Below, piece by piece: positions 8,731 to 17,484 of a stretch of 64,000 nucleotides of DNA; within the stretch, counting starts at the first letter, position 1, and the number at the start of each line of letters is the position of its first letter. The translations under genes were made by a program, and so were the position numbers. Source of the stretch: Helicobacter_D ganmani (GTDB lineage: Bacteria > Campylobacterota > Campylobacteria > Campylobacterales > Helicobacteraceae); the NCBI RefSeq assembly GCF_965138225.1, contig NZ_CBCSAX010000001.1; one strand, given 5' to 3'. The notes beneath the pieces were generated by a model. The model had not been told where the DNA came from. It saw only the letters and a list, made by a program, of their open reading frames with translations, and searched no databases.

Positions 8731-10230
8731 TTATTCCTTATTATTTCTATTAATCTTTTCCTCATCAATCAAGCGATAGCCGAGCGATTCTAGGCTTAAT
8801 ACATTATCTGTAATAATTTTTGGCTCAATGATGAAAATAATTTCCTCCGTATTTTGCACTTCTTGCGAATAAGAAAAAAGTAGCTTTAGCAAAGGTATGT
8901 CCCCAAGTAGCGGCACTTTATTTTGTTGATTCATTGTGTTTTGCGAGATGAGCCCACCTAAAATTATCTTTTGATTATTTTTTACCTTGACGATAGAGCT
9001 TAGTTGATTGGTTGTAAGATTGGGCGGAGTGTCAAAGGCATTGCTTGGAATCTCGCTTTTGTTATCTTTGGTTTTGGTAATAGAGGGATTGATTTTGAGC
9101 ATAATTTCCTCTCCAAACACTAAAGGCGTGATGTCCAAAAGCACGCCAGCAAAGATGCTTGGATATTCGTTATCGGTATTTGTGAGCGTGGTTTGCGCAT
9201 TGGTGTTTTGATAAATATTGCTTTTCTTGTAGCGCAAAATATCGCCTACGCTAATCATTGCGGGTTGATTGTTGAGTGTAAGAACTTTGGGATTAGAGAT
9301 AGATTGCACCTCCCCATAGGTTTTTAGAAACTCTACAATGCGCGTGAGACTTACGCCTTGCGAGAAAATATTTAACCCATAATGCAAACTGCGTCCGCTA
9401 TCGCCACCGATGAGGTTTAGTCCGCTGACATTGCCCATTTCGCCCTTGCCTCCTAAGCTTGCACTCTCGCTAAAAGGTGGAATCACAAGATTTTGCAAAT
9501 CATAAAGACTTTCCCAATTAATCCCCAAAGTCTGCGCGTTTTTGTGCGCAACGCTTAGAATATGCACATCAATTAAAACTTGTTGCTGCAAGCGTTCGTG
9601 TAGGTTTTGGATATAGGATTCTACCTTTTGGAGTGATTTTCTATCGCCTTTGACGCTGACTAATCCCGCGCCACGATTGATAATCACACGCCCTTCCTCT
9701 GCTTTGGCATTAATCATTGTTAAGATTTCTGTTTCAATCGTTTCCCAAAAATTAAATCCGTCTTCGCTTTTGATATTGATTCCAGACTTGCTTAAATTGT
9801 CCTCATCTCTTTGCGTATTGTAGTTGCTTTGCCGCTCCTCATTATTGATAGAAACAGAAGTATTGCTAATGCCTTGCCGATTCGTGCTTAAGTAGTTGAT
9901 TTTGAAAGTTTTTGTTTCATTAATTTTAAGTCTTAAAATGTCCTTTTCAAAAGAATAATGCAAATTTGCCGCATTAAAAAGTAATTCAAAGATAAAATTC
10001 AAATCTTTGTCTTTAAAGTTAATCATAGAAAGATTTTGGTTGAGCCGCGATTCTATTGCGATTTCGTCCCAAACAACACTGAAATGGCACTCACTAGAAA
10101 ATTCGTTTAAAACCTCACCAATTTTGATGGGATAATCTTGCAAAGAGAGATTAAAAAGGCGATTTTGGCACGCAAAAAGTGGAGCGAAAAGCAAAAGAAA
10201 TAGGAGGCTGAATCGGTAAAGAAGTCGCAT
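8731..10230 (-). CDS. Secretin of a type II secretion/type IV pilus-like machine (CtsD/MshL-like)
   Basis: 499 residues with a signal peptide (about 1-21, ending LFAC/Q). The N-terminal about 100 residues resemble a secretin/TonB short N-terminal domain. The C-terminal half is a secretin barrel: VLIDVHILSV, then ISNPKVLTLNNQPAMISVG, the KNNQKIILGGLI strand, and the closing VPLLGDIPLLKLLF with EIIFIIEPKII. It would form the outer-membrane ring of a DNA-uptake or pseudopilus apparatus, as CtsD does in Campylobacter jejuni. It is the last gene of a four-gene operon with PilO- and PilN-like partners. No ATPase or platform gene is in the window. H. pylori has no such system, using ComB instead. 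Confidence 0.85.
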   Translation of the reverse strand: MRLLYRFSLLFLLLFAPLFACQNRLFNLSLQDYPIKIGEVLNEFSSECHFSVVWDEIAIESRLNQNLSMINFKDKDLNFIFELLFNAANLHYSFEKDILRLKINETKTFKINYLSTNRQGISNTSVSINNEERQSNYNTQRDEDNLSKSGINIKSEDGFNFWETIETEILTMINAKAEEGRVIINRGAGLVSVKGDRKSLQKVESYIQNLHERLQQQVLIDVHILSVAHKNAQTLGINWESLYDLQNLVIPPFSESASLGGKGEMGNVSGLNLIGGDSGRSLHYGLNIFSQGVSLTRIVEFLKTYGEVQSISNPKVLTLNNQPAMISVGDILRYKKSNIYQNTNAQTTLTNTDNEYPSIFAGVLLDITPLVFGEEIMLKINPSITKTKDNKSEIPSNAFDTPPNLTTNQLSSIVKVKNNQKIILGGLISQNTMNQQNKVPLLGDIPLLKLLFSYSQEVQNTEEIIFIIEPKIITDNVLSLESLGYRLIDEEKINRNNKE

Positions 10231-10518
10231 TTAGTTCCTTAATAGTTTTGATTTTTGTAGGCAAATTGTGCTTAAACCTTGCGTGGAGGATTCCTCCAAA
10301 ATCACGCAGTTATTTTGGATTTTAAGAATCTTAAAGCGCATATTTTGCGCGTCAAAAGTTGTTTGTACCTTATACCATTTGCCATTGATATTGGCACGTT
10401 CTTTCATCAAACCATAGAGATTTAAGTCCTCATTACTTTGGGAATCTTGTCCATAGTAAAAGGGGTCAAATCCAGCACAAGCAGTGGTTAAAACGAGTAT
10501 GAAGAAAAATAATTTCAT
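10231..10518 (-). CDS. Small exported protein of the secretin operon
   Basis: 95 residues with a hydrophobic export signal (LFFFILVLTTACAG) followed by FDPFYYG. Size, export and position between a PilO-like and a secretin gene resemble PilP/GspC-type linkers that contact the secretin, but I see no clear family signature. Two Cys (in NNCVIL and STICLQ) could form a disulfide in the periplasm. It abuts the secretin start (no gap) and lies one base from the PilO-like stop. An alternative reading as a lipoprotein (TTAC) is possible. Confidence 0.65.
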   Translation of the reverse strand: MKLFFFILVLTTACAGFDPFYYGQDSQSNEDLNLYGLMKERANINGKWYKVQTTFDAQNMRFKILKIQNNCVILEESSTQGLSTICLQKSKLLRN

Positions 10519-10519
10519 T

Positions 10520-11110
10520 TTAATTCCTGTTGGGCAGAGGATTCTGTTTATGGAGTAGAATCTCTAAATAAAATTCCAAATGTTGCTTAAGGGCGTTGGG
10601 ATAAAGAGAAAGAGACGAGATTTCTGAATAAGATTGTGCTTCTAGGCTTTCTAAAAAACTAAAAAAATCTGCATATTTTCCCTTTGCACTAAGTAAGATT
10701 TTTTGGTTTTCTTGTGTGAGCGTGAAGTCTTGTAGATTTTTAGAATCCGCAATTTGCGTCAGTGCATAGATGCTAGATTGATTTTGTAAGAGATTTTTTT
10801 GTTTGTCTTGTTGTGCAATTTTTTGTTCTAAGGCGTGGATAGAATCTTGTAAGGATTTTGTATCCTCAAAGTCTTGGGGGGCGTTAAAGGATTCTTGTAA
10901 GTCCAAAAGTTCTTTTTGTAGGTGTAGCTTCTTTTGGTTTTTTGCCTCCAAAGATTGTTTTGTGCGCTCAAAGCTTAGGCTAAAAATCCCAATAAAACCT
11001 AATAAAAAACAAAGAATAAAGATTAAAATCATTTCTTTTTTGGAGCGCAATTCTAAATAAGATTCTATTGTTTTGCCAATTTGTTCCAAAGCTCTTTTGG
11101 CTCCGTTCAT
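10520..11110 (-). CDS. PilO/GspM-like inner-membrane protein
   Basis: 196 residues: a short cytoplasmic N-terminus, one transmembrane helix (about 27-47, MILIFILCFLLGFIGIF), a coiled coil (about 50-100, rich in K/E/Q and Leu) and a C-terminal alpha/beta domain (about 115-185). This is the topology of PilO/GspM, which pair with PilN/GspL to align the secretin with the platform. Sequence similarity in the family is weak, so the call rests on topology and on the neighbouring secretin and PilN-like gene, which overlaps its start by four bases. Confidence 0.65.
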   Translation of the reverse strand: MNGAKRALEQIGKTIESYLELRSKKEMILIFILCFLLGFIGIFSLSFERTKQSLEAKNQKKLHLQKELLDLQESFNAPQDFEDTKSLQDSIHALEQKIAQQDKQKNLLQNQSSIYALTQIADSKNLQDFTLTQENQKILLSAKGKYADFFSFLESLEAQSYSEISSLSLYPNALKQHLEFYLEILLHKQNPLPNRN

Positions 11111-12216
11111 TGTGGAATCCTAAAGGCAATTTGTATCCAATAAAATTCTTGATATTTTTCCAATCTCTGCACATTTCCCCAAGGGGATTTTTCTAGCTTT
11201 TCTAAGGCTTGCAAAGTGTTTTTGCCTCTAAAAAGCAAATGAAGTGAATCTTTTTCTAGCCCAAAATAAGCAATTTTGACATTGTATTGCTGCAAAATCG
11301 GGTTAAGTGTATGAAAAAATGGCACAAGAGCGTTAGGAATAGCATTTTGAAGGAAATGTGCATTTTGTGCTTCAAGAGTTTGTAGGGATTCTAACTTTTC
11401 TTTCAGAAGTAGCACTTGTTTTTGGGATTGCGTATAGCTTTGGATTTGGTTGTGGATTTGGATATTTTTTTCTTGGATTTGTCGCTGGAGATTTTCTATT
11501 TCTCTGCTTTTTAGCAAATCTAAGATTAACAAAACAAGCCAAATCCCGATTCCCACACTCGCACCCAATAGTGCAAATTTCAGTGCTTTGCCTACTTTTC
11601 GTTGGCTTAGGGGAAGCGTTTTTTCAAGTGGATTGAAATTATAAGAGTCCAAAAGCAAAACTTCCTCTAGCTTACATTGGAGGATTTGCGTATTAAAAAG
11701 GGATTGGAGGCTTTTTAGTTCTTCGGATTGCGCGGGATTCATTTCGCCTATTAGCCAAAAAAAGAGGGCAAAGTTTTGAGGGTTTGGATTCAAAAGTTTA
11801 ATCTTGTCTTGTGCGATTTGGAGGTTATTTATGGATTGCAGAAAAGTGATTTTGCCTTTGTGATAATAAATAAGTGTCCATTTTGCGCAAACATCTAGCA
11901 CCAAAAACGCCTGCGATTCTAAAGTTTCTTGCAAAAATTGCTCGCACAAAAAACAAGGGTGGCTAAGGTAGGTTTGCGCATCACTCACATATTTTTTCAA
12001 GGAATCTTTGTTAAGTAATAAACAATGATAAGTATGAGCATCTTGCGTAAAAAAGCGCAAAAAATATTCACAAGTGCGGGGCAGATTGAGCAGGGAGCAG
12101 ACTTTGTCCTCTAATAAATCTTCCAAAATTTCTGGGGATTCTTGGAGGTCTTTGATTTCTTTTTCGTCCAAACTCAAGGAGTAAAAGACAATCTCTTTGT
12201 TATCAAAACTCTCCAA
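11107..12216 (-). CDS. GspL/PilM-N-like membrane protein, first gene of the secretin operon
   Basis: 369 residues: a cytoplasmic N-terminal domain (1-210), one transmembrane helix (about 216-236, FALLGASVGIGIWLVLLIL), a coiled coil (about 240-290) and a C-terminal periplasmic domain ending YWIQIAFRIPQ. This matches a fused PilM/PilN or GspL layout, and a comparable membrane component exists in the Campylobacter Cts system. It starts at a TTG (12216) with a weak upstream AAAG. The 3' end overlaps the PilO-like gene by four bases. No ATPase motif is seen in the N-terminal domain, so an actin-like fold is inferred only from context. Confidence 0.62.
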   Translation of the reverse strand: MESFDNKEIVFYSLSLDEKEIKDLQESPEILEDLLEDKVCSLLNLPRTCEYFLRFFTQDAHTYHCLLLNKDSLKKYVSDAQTYLSHPCFLCEQFLQETLESQAFLVLDVCAKWTLIYYHKGKITFLQSINNLQIAQDKIKLLNPNPQNFALFFWLIGEMNPAQSEELKSLQSLFNTQILQCKLEEVLLLDSYNFNPLEKTLPLSQRKVGKALKFALLGASVGIGIWLVLLILDLLKSREIENLQRQIQEKNIQIHNQIQSYTQSQKQVLLLKEKLESLQTLEAQNAHFLQNAIPNALVPFFHTLNPILQQYNVKIAYFGLEKDSLHLLFRGKNTLQALEKLEKSPWGNVQRLEKYQEFYWIQIAFRIPQ

Positions 12217-12429
12217 ACTTTAAGCCTTTTGTTAAAATGTAGTTAGGTTTTGGATAATAACTCAAAAAGGTTTAAAATCCTTAGCTTTTAAGGAGAAGTG
12301 GAAGTAGAAACTTAAGTAAGAGAATTGAAATGTTACAATTTGTAATCTTTAACGAAAAATTTATTGCTTTGGCTTTTTGTGTGTGTTTGGAAAAGAATCT
12401 GCCTTATTTAACTCTAATTTCTTGTTTGC

Positions 12430-12435
12430 TACAAT
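12430..12435 (+). promoter_or_regulatory. -10 box for gltS
   Basis: TGCTACAAT is an extended -10, with start expected near 12442 and a 22-base leader containing CAGGAG before the gltS ATG. The remaining 12217-12429 holds no convincing gene. Confidence 0.5.
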
Positions 12436-12464
12436 GCGGTAATTTTCATAAACAGGAGCTATAA

Positions 12465-13676
12465 ATGATAGTTTCATTTAATTTTTACGCCACTTTGCTT
12501 AGTATGATTTTCGTATTGCTTTTGGGGCGTTTTATCATCGGCAAAAGTAAATTTTTGCGTGATTATAATATTCCAGAACCTGTGGTGGGGGGAATCATTG
12601 CAGCAATTGCGATTTTTCTGCTTTATCATTATGGCAAAATAGAATTGAAGTTTGATGGAGCGTTAAAAGACCCTTTGATGTTAGCATTTTATGCTAGTAT
12701 TGGACTAAGTGCCGATTTTGCTTCACTCAAAAAAGGTGGAAAGATTCTTTTTATCTTTTTAATCTTTGTTTCTGTGTTGCTCTTTTTGCAAAATATTGCG
12801 GGAGTGCTTGCAGCTAAGTTTATGGGTGTGAATCCCGTGATTGGTTTGCTTGGAGGTTCTGTTACAATGAGCGGAGGACACGGCACAGGTGCTGCGTGGG
12901 CAGATATTTTTAAGCTGCCCCCTTATGAGTTTGAAGCTGCTTTGGAGGTAGCTATGGCTTGTGCAACTTTCGGATTAATCGCCGGTGGGGTTATCGGCGG
13001 TCCTGTGGCACACTATCTTGTGAAAAAATATCAATTGCAACTCCCAAGCAAAGATGTAGTAGAGGAGGGTTTGCCAAAAGGGTTTGAAAAGCCAGAAAAA
13101 GAGAGGTTGATTACCGCGACTTCGTTTGTGGAATCTCTAGCTTTGATTGCGATTTCTTTGCTGATTGGAACGCTTATTTCAAGTTATTTAAAAGGCTCTG
13201 CTTTCACGCTTCCCACCTTTGTATGGTGTTTATTTGTGGGAGCGATTCTGCGCAATGTGCTATCTATGACAAAAGTGCATCAAGTGTTTGATAGAGAAGT
13301 TTCCGTGCTAGGAAATGTGAGTTTGTCGCTTTTCTTGGCTTTTGCGTTGATGACGATTAATCTTACACAGCTTGTCTCACTTGCGCTTCCTATGCTTGTG
13401 ATTCTCACGATTCAAGTCGTGTTGATGATTGCCTTTGCGATTTTCGTTACTTTTAGATTCTGCGGGCGTGATTATGACGCAGCGGTTTTGGCTGCGGGAC
13501 ATTGCGGGTTTGGACTTGGAGCGACTCCTACAGCAATGGCAAATATGCAAACGGTTACCCAACATTATGGTATGAGCCATATGGCGTTTATCGTCGTGCC
13601 TTTGGTGGGAGCGTTTTTTATTGACCTTGTGAATGCAATCGTGATTAGCGGAGTGCTAAAACTTCCATTTTTTTAG
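12465..13676 (+). CDS. gltS: Sodium/glutamate symporter
   Basis: 403 residues, almost entirely membrane helices arranged as two inverted halves. Signatures include LLGRFIIGKSKFLRDYNIPEP-type N-terminus (I-P-x-P-V-x-G), GGHGTGAAW at about 138-146 and a related AAGHCGFGLGATPTAMAN in the second half (about 345-362), the paired re-entrant loops of GltS. It imports glutamate with sodium. An AGGAG ribosome site lies eight bases before the ATG. It is monocistronic and followed by repeat sequence. Confidence 0.95.
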   Translation: MIVSFNFYATLLSMIFVLLLGRFIIGKSKFLRDYNIPEPVVGGIIAAIAIFLLYHYGKIELKFDGALKDPLMLAFYASIGLSADFASLKKGGKILFIFLIFVSVLLFLQNIAGVLAAKFMGVNPVIGLLGGSVTMSGGHGTGAAWADIFKLPPYEFEAALEVAMACATFGLIAGGVIGGPVAHYLVKKYQLQLPSKDVVEEGLPKGFEKPEKERLITATSFVESLALIAISLLIGTLISSYLKGSAFTLPTFVWCLFVGAILRNVLSMTKVHQVFDREVSVLGNVSLSLFLAFALMTINLTQLVSLALPMLVILTIQVVLMIAFAIFVTFRFCGRDYDAAVLAAGHCGFGLGATPTAMANMQTVTQHYGMSHMAFIVVPLVGAFFIDLVNAIVISGVLKLPFF

Positions 13677-13756
13677 GATTTGCTTTTGCAAGATTTTGCA
13701 TTGAGCCAAAGCGCGGCAGTTCATAACTTGGCACAAAAGGATTCCATTGTGTCATT

Positions 13757-13845
13757 TGCTTCGCGCATTCCTCGCAATGACGCGGTTGAGACATTACGTG
13801 TTGATTTGTCGTCATTGCGAGAAAATTTGCAAAATTTTCGCAGTG
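13757..13845. repeat. Dispersed GATTGC/GCAATGAC palindromic repeat, two opposed copies
   Basis: TGCTTCGCGCATTCCTCGCAATGACG (13757-13782) and the opposed GTCATTGCGAGAAAATTTG... (13811-13845) are members of the repeat family seen throughout the window. They fill most of the gltS-queF gap. Confidence 0.7.
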
Positions 13846-13968
13846 TGCATTTGCGCATAGCAAATTCACCCACACAGCGCAAATCCATAATCCTACATAA
13901 AGAAATATTCACAATGGAATCGCAAAGATTCTTTTGTATAATTGCAAAGAAAATTACAAAGGAAATAA

Positions 13969-14460
13969 ATGCCAAAGAAGCAAACCCCCCAAGAATCCCT
14001 TACGCATTTGGGAAATAAAACGCAATATGTTTTCACCTACGACAAAAGCCTTTTAGAGACTTTTGAGAATCAATTCACAGAGCGAGATTATTTTATCAAG
14101 TTTAATTGCCCCGAATTTACAAGCCTTTGCCCCATTACAGGACAGCCGGACTTTGCGACAATTTATATTTCGTATATCCCAGATAAAAAAATGCTAGAAT
14201 CCAAATCACTTAAACTCTATCTTTTTAGCTTCCGCAATCACGGAGGATTCCACGAGGATTGCGTGAATAGAATCTTAAAAGACTTGGTAGAATTTTTGCA
14301 GCCACGCTATCTTGAAGTGTGGGGGAAATTTTTGCCACGTGGGGGAATCAGCATTGACCCTTATGCAAACTATGGAATCCCAAAGACAAAATACCAAGAA
14401 ATGGCAGAATATCGCCTCACCCACCACGATTTATTGTTAGAAAAGGTGGATAATCGCTAA
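13969..14460 (+). CDS. queF: NADPH-dependent 7-cyano-7-deazaguanine reductase
   Basis: 163 residues, the short unimodular QueF form. CPITGQPDFATI (Cys54, Asp61) supplies the catalytic thioimide Cys and Asp; LYLFSFRNHGGFHEDCVN is the QueF NADPH/substrate motif with E and H; RGGISIDPYANYG closes the fold. It reduces preQ0 to preQ1 in queuosine tRNA modification. AAAGGAAATAA precedes the ATG. The window also has a VUT/YhhQ-type queuosine-precursor transporter at 22828, so both uptake and synthesis steps are represented. Confidence 0.95.
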   Translation: MPKKQTPQESLTHLGNKTQYVFTYDKSLLETFENQFTERDYFIKFNCPEFTSLCPITGQPDFATIYISYIPDKKMLESKSLKLYLFSFRNHGGFHEDCVNRILKDLVEFLQPRYLEVWGKFLPRGGISIDPYANYGIPKTKYQEMAEYRLTHHDLLLEKVDNR

Positions 14461-14475
14461 ACTTTCTACCCACGA

Positions 14476-14520
14476 GATTGCCGCGCCTCTTACTTCGTTC
14501 ATTTCTCGCAATGACGAGAA
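14476..14520 (-). repeat. Dispersed palindromic repeat copy
   Basis: GATTGCCGCGCCTCTTAC...CTCGCAATGACGAGAA, same family as the copies at 13757 and 17150, just after queF. The next 200 bases up to 14718 contain a GGGAGGGGGG run (14668-14676) of unknown meaning and no gene. Confidence 0.65.
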
Positions 14521-14718
14521 ACTAAAACGTCCTGCTACTGCGTCTTTGTGAGCCGATTTATTGGCGTGGCGAATCCCACTTTTACAAATTAGACTATCTT
14601 AATTCAATCTTTGCCCACAAAAACACCAAATTTTATTTCGTTCAGTAAATATTAAGCAAAATGTAAGGGAGGGGGGCATAATATTCGCTTTTATTTGCAA
14701 AATTTAAGGAGTGAATGA

Positions 14719-15399
14719 ATGCGTAATGAAGTTTTGACTATCCCCCCTCACTCTTCCCCAGAGTTTATAGAGGAATTATGGGAGAAGTTATGCTCTAATG
14801 GTCTCTATGGATTATCATAAAAGAATCTTTATGATTATCTCCTTTATCTTTTCAATAAATACGATACAAAACATTTCTTTGATAACAATACCAATGAACA
14901 AAACGAACGTTTGCTTAAAACCACTGCAACCAAAATCAAAGCAGCAAAGAAAAATATCTCTGTGCAGTTTATGGAAGAGAGAGAATACAACCAACTTTTC
15001 AACACATTCTTAGAAAAGCTAGAGCAAGGAGAGATTAAACTCCATTTAAATAAAAACTATAAGTTACGATTAGTCTTAGAGAATCCAAGCCTTAAAAGTA
15101 TTTTAGAATCTAAACTCAAACATATCTCTGGAAATAGCTTTGAATACACTCTAAACAATGAAATCGTAGAGATAGATTTAGGAATCTTTCTAGCAATGCT
15201 TGAAGAAGAGCTCAAGTCTAATACTACATTAAAGGATTCCTTGAAAAACTATTTAAATCAAATCATTCAAGAAGTCAAAAGACAGAATCTTGCACAAAAT
15301 ATCATTGACTTTACCGCAGCAGTGCTTCAACTACCTGCGGATAATGGTTCTGCATTTATAACAAAAATAACAAATCTTTTAATAAGGAGTAAAAAATGA
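14719..15399 (+). pseudogene. Unknown protein interrupted by one in-frame stop
   Basis: From ATG 14719 (ribosome site AAGGAG eight bases upstream) the frame reads MRNEVLTIPPHSSPEFIEEL... up to a TAA at 14818-14820, then continues in the same frame KNLYDYLLYLFNKYDTKHFF to the stop at 15399. Downstream methionines (for example 14911) have poor start context, so the natural unit is about 226 codons with one nonsense codon after residue 33. It is hydrophilic, helical and Lys/Glu/Asn-rich, with no signal peptide or membrane helix. I do not recognise the family. It may be a pseudogene, a sequencing error or a rare readthrough. Confidence 0.65.
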
Positions 15400-16029
15400 A
15401 AAAGGTTCTGATGGCAGCATATGTTAACAGGTGCATTTCTCGCAGGGTGTGGTGAGAGTGATACTTCCGCTAGTGAGGGGAGTAGTTCTTGGCTAGGAAA
15501 AAGCTTGGAGTTTGACATTACAGCGAAGCCACACTTTAGGCGGGACCTGCTTGGCAACCTTAAACAAAGCGATCTAGTGGTTCTTTCAAAAAATGATGAA
15601 CAAGTAAAGATTACTGATGTGATTGTCAATCGTGGGAATTGTAAGGTGTATTGGATTGGTGCAGAATTTGATAGATATACCCCAAATGAGGAGAGAATGA
15701 AAGCTTTCTTTGAAAAGCACCCAGAATATGATTTCATAAAAGAGGGAAAGAAACTTCCAACCAAAGGGGGAGAGCCTGTTAAAATTAGAGAAGATTGGAG
15801 TAGAAATAATAAGTTTTCTCTTGATTCTAATTTGTCTAAGGATATGGAATATTATAATAATCTCGCACCAGAGGCACAGGCTCTCTATGATAAGGAGCAT
15901 AAGGATACAAGAGAAGTGCTTGGTTTTGGAGAAGAATATGCTTATCCTATTGGATGTCCCTATGATAATGTTTTAGAAGTTACGATTAAAACAGACAAAG
16001 GCGAAGTTAGCTACAAAATGGGAAGATAA
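15396..16029 (+). pseudogene. Lipoprotein gene with a one-base frameshift in its signal peptide
   Basis: ATG 15396 (after AAGGAGTAAAAA) reads MKKVLMAA then falls out of frame and stops after 19 residues. The frame from 15421 reads MLTGAFLAGCGESDTS, a textbook lipobox (LAGC) lacking its basic n-region. Dropping the T at about 15419 joins them as MKKVLMAAMLTGAFLAGC, a complete lipoprotein signal. The mature part (about 190 residues) is acidic with two further Cys (NCKVYW, IGCPYD); function unknown. The next gene has a closely similar signal peptide. The frame from 15421 alone could give a protein, but probably not an exported one. Confidence 0.7.
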
Positions 16030-16044
16030 CAAGGGGGAGGCATA

Positions 16045-17100
16045 ATGAAAAAATTTTTGATAGTGGTGTTAATGGGTGCATTGCTTGCAGGGTGTAGCGC
16101 AAACCAATTAAGCAGTTTGTTGCAAGAACCTGCAAATAACGAGAGTAGTTCTTCTTCGGGGAATAAAAGATTAAATACCCCGCAAGAAGTATATAAACCC
16201 GAAGGATATGGATTCAAAGGAGAGCAATACTTCACAGTTAAACATATTTTTGGCATTAGCACGGGTTGGGAACTGGATCTGAATCCAAAAGAAGTGAAGA
16301 AATGTCAAACTCCACAGGACAAGATAGAGGGGTGTTGGGAAATGACGATTTATAAACCAAATGAAACTCCTTATGGTGGGTTATCCTTAGATGAAATAAT
16401 GGAAAGCCATAAAGTGGACGAAAAGCCGTTTGGGTCTGGGGAAAAGCGAATGACTTTAGATGAACTTGCAGAAATGGAACGACAAGATTGCCCGAATTGC
16501 AAAATTTCCAAGGGGATTATAGAATATGAAAATTATATTGTAAAATATTTTAAAAATAATCAAATAGAAGAAGCGTTTTATCGCAAAAGAGTAATAATTC
16601 AAAAAGATTGGCAAATATCAGACAGTCGCGGTATATATTCTGGAAGCAAGTTCGGTCCCAATGGTCGTTTTGATGTGGGTTTTCGTTATTCCAAGCATTC
16701 AGCTTATGGGGGTACTCTTGAGGTAGTTAAGTTTTGGTTGAATAGTAAAGATCCAAAACATAGATTAAGCGAGATAAGGGGTAATAGTGATGAACCTGAT
16801 GGAATAAAATGTGGTAGGAATGATGTTGATGGTGTTATTAGGTTTTATCAGGGAAAAAGATTGAAAGATTGGCTAGATGGCATAAAAGAATGTAACACTA
16901 AAGCAGATATAAAAGGAACTTGTAAAATTTTAAGACGAGATCCTTCATTGCTTTATCTCAATGGTAGAGAATACAAGAATATAGACTGGTGGAACGGGCG
17001 TCATATCGGTATTGACGAAGAGGATGTGGAGTGTATAAATGCCATAAAAAAATTAATAGGTGTTGATTTATTAAAGCCGCCAAGTGATTGGTTAAAATAA
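16045..17100 (+). CDS. Lipoprotein of unknown function
   Basis: 351 residues. MKKFLIVVLMGALLAGCSANQ is a clear lipoprotein signal with Cys17 as the lipidated residue; a Ser/Asn-rich linker follows. The mature region is hydrophilic with several Cys (KKCQTP, EGCWEM, CPNCK, IKCGRN, KECNTK, GTCKI), suggesting disulfides or metal binding. GGGGGAGG eight bases before the ATG is a strong ribosome site. It lies 15 bases after the frameshifted lipoprotein with a similar signal peptide, suggesting a gene pair. No family recognised; codon use looks similar to neighbours, but the flanking repeats mark an accessory patch. Confidence 0.75.
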   Translation: MKKFLIVVLMGALLAGCSANQLSSLLQEPANNESSSSSGNKRLNTPQEVYKPEGYGFKGEQYFTVKHIFGISTGWELDLNPKEVKKCQTPQDKIEGCWEMTIYKPNETPYGGLSLDEIMESHKVDEKPFGSGEKRMTLDELAEMERQDCPNCKISKGIIEYENYIVKYFKNNQIEEAFYRKRVIIQKDWQISDSRGIYSGSKFGPNGRFDVGFRYSKHSAYGGTLEVVKFWLNSKDPKHRLSEIRGNSDEPDGIKCGRNDVDGVIRFYQGKRLKDWLDGIKECNTKADIKGTCKILRRDPSLLYLNGREYKNIDWWNGRHIGIDEEDVECINAIKKLIGVDLLKPPSDWLK

Positions 17101-17149
17101 TCCACCCGCATAAGCAATGGAATCTTTAAAGCCAAGATTTCATATTATG

Positions 17150-17484
17150 GATTGCTTCGGGCAATGCGCTCGCAATGACGAGAAACCAAAGTGTCTGCTT
17201 CTTTGTCATTGCGAGAAAATCTAAAGATTTTCGTGGCAATCTATAATATTAAGCTTTAAGTAAAATCAAACAATGGAATCTAAAACAAATAAGCGAGATT
17301 CTAAATTATAGATTGCTTCGCTTGCGCTCGCTGACGCAGTAGTAGAATCACAAGTCTGCAAGATTATGAATTGCTTCGTAAGTTATGCTTCCTCGCAATG
17401 ACTGAATCCAAAGTTTTTGGCAAGCAAGATCCTACTTTTACAAGATTTGGATTGCCACGAATCGCAAGCGATTCTCGCAATGAC
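17150..17484. repeat. Intergenic array of dispersed palindromic repeats
   Basis: The 476-base gap 17101-17576 has no gene and contains five related units: 17150-17187 (GGATTGCTTCGGGCAATGCG), 17204-17249 opposed (GTCATTGCGAGAAAATC...), 17308-17339, 17369-17402 and 17449-17484 (GGATTGCCACGAATCGCAAG). Units begin with GATTGC and end with CTCGCAATGAC, with an inner stem, in both orientations. The remaining bases hold only the Dsb-like gene promoter region. Confidence 0.75.

Noticed and set aside
12330..12464. A 44-codon frame ending in the base before the gltS ATG
   Set aside because: No ribosome site, Cys/Phe-rich composition, and it spans the likely gltS -10; probably chance.
14668..14676. GGGAGGGGGG run before the interrupted gene as a phase-variable tract
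   Set aside because: It is interrupted, only six Gs at most, outside any frame and not placed between promoter elements I can identify.
14798..15013. Frame overlapping the 5' part of the interrupted unknown gene
   Set aside because: The other frame restores a longer coherent protein with a ribosome site; this one is low-complexity and out of frame.
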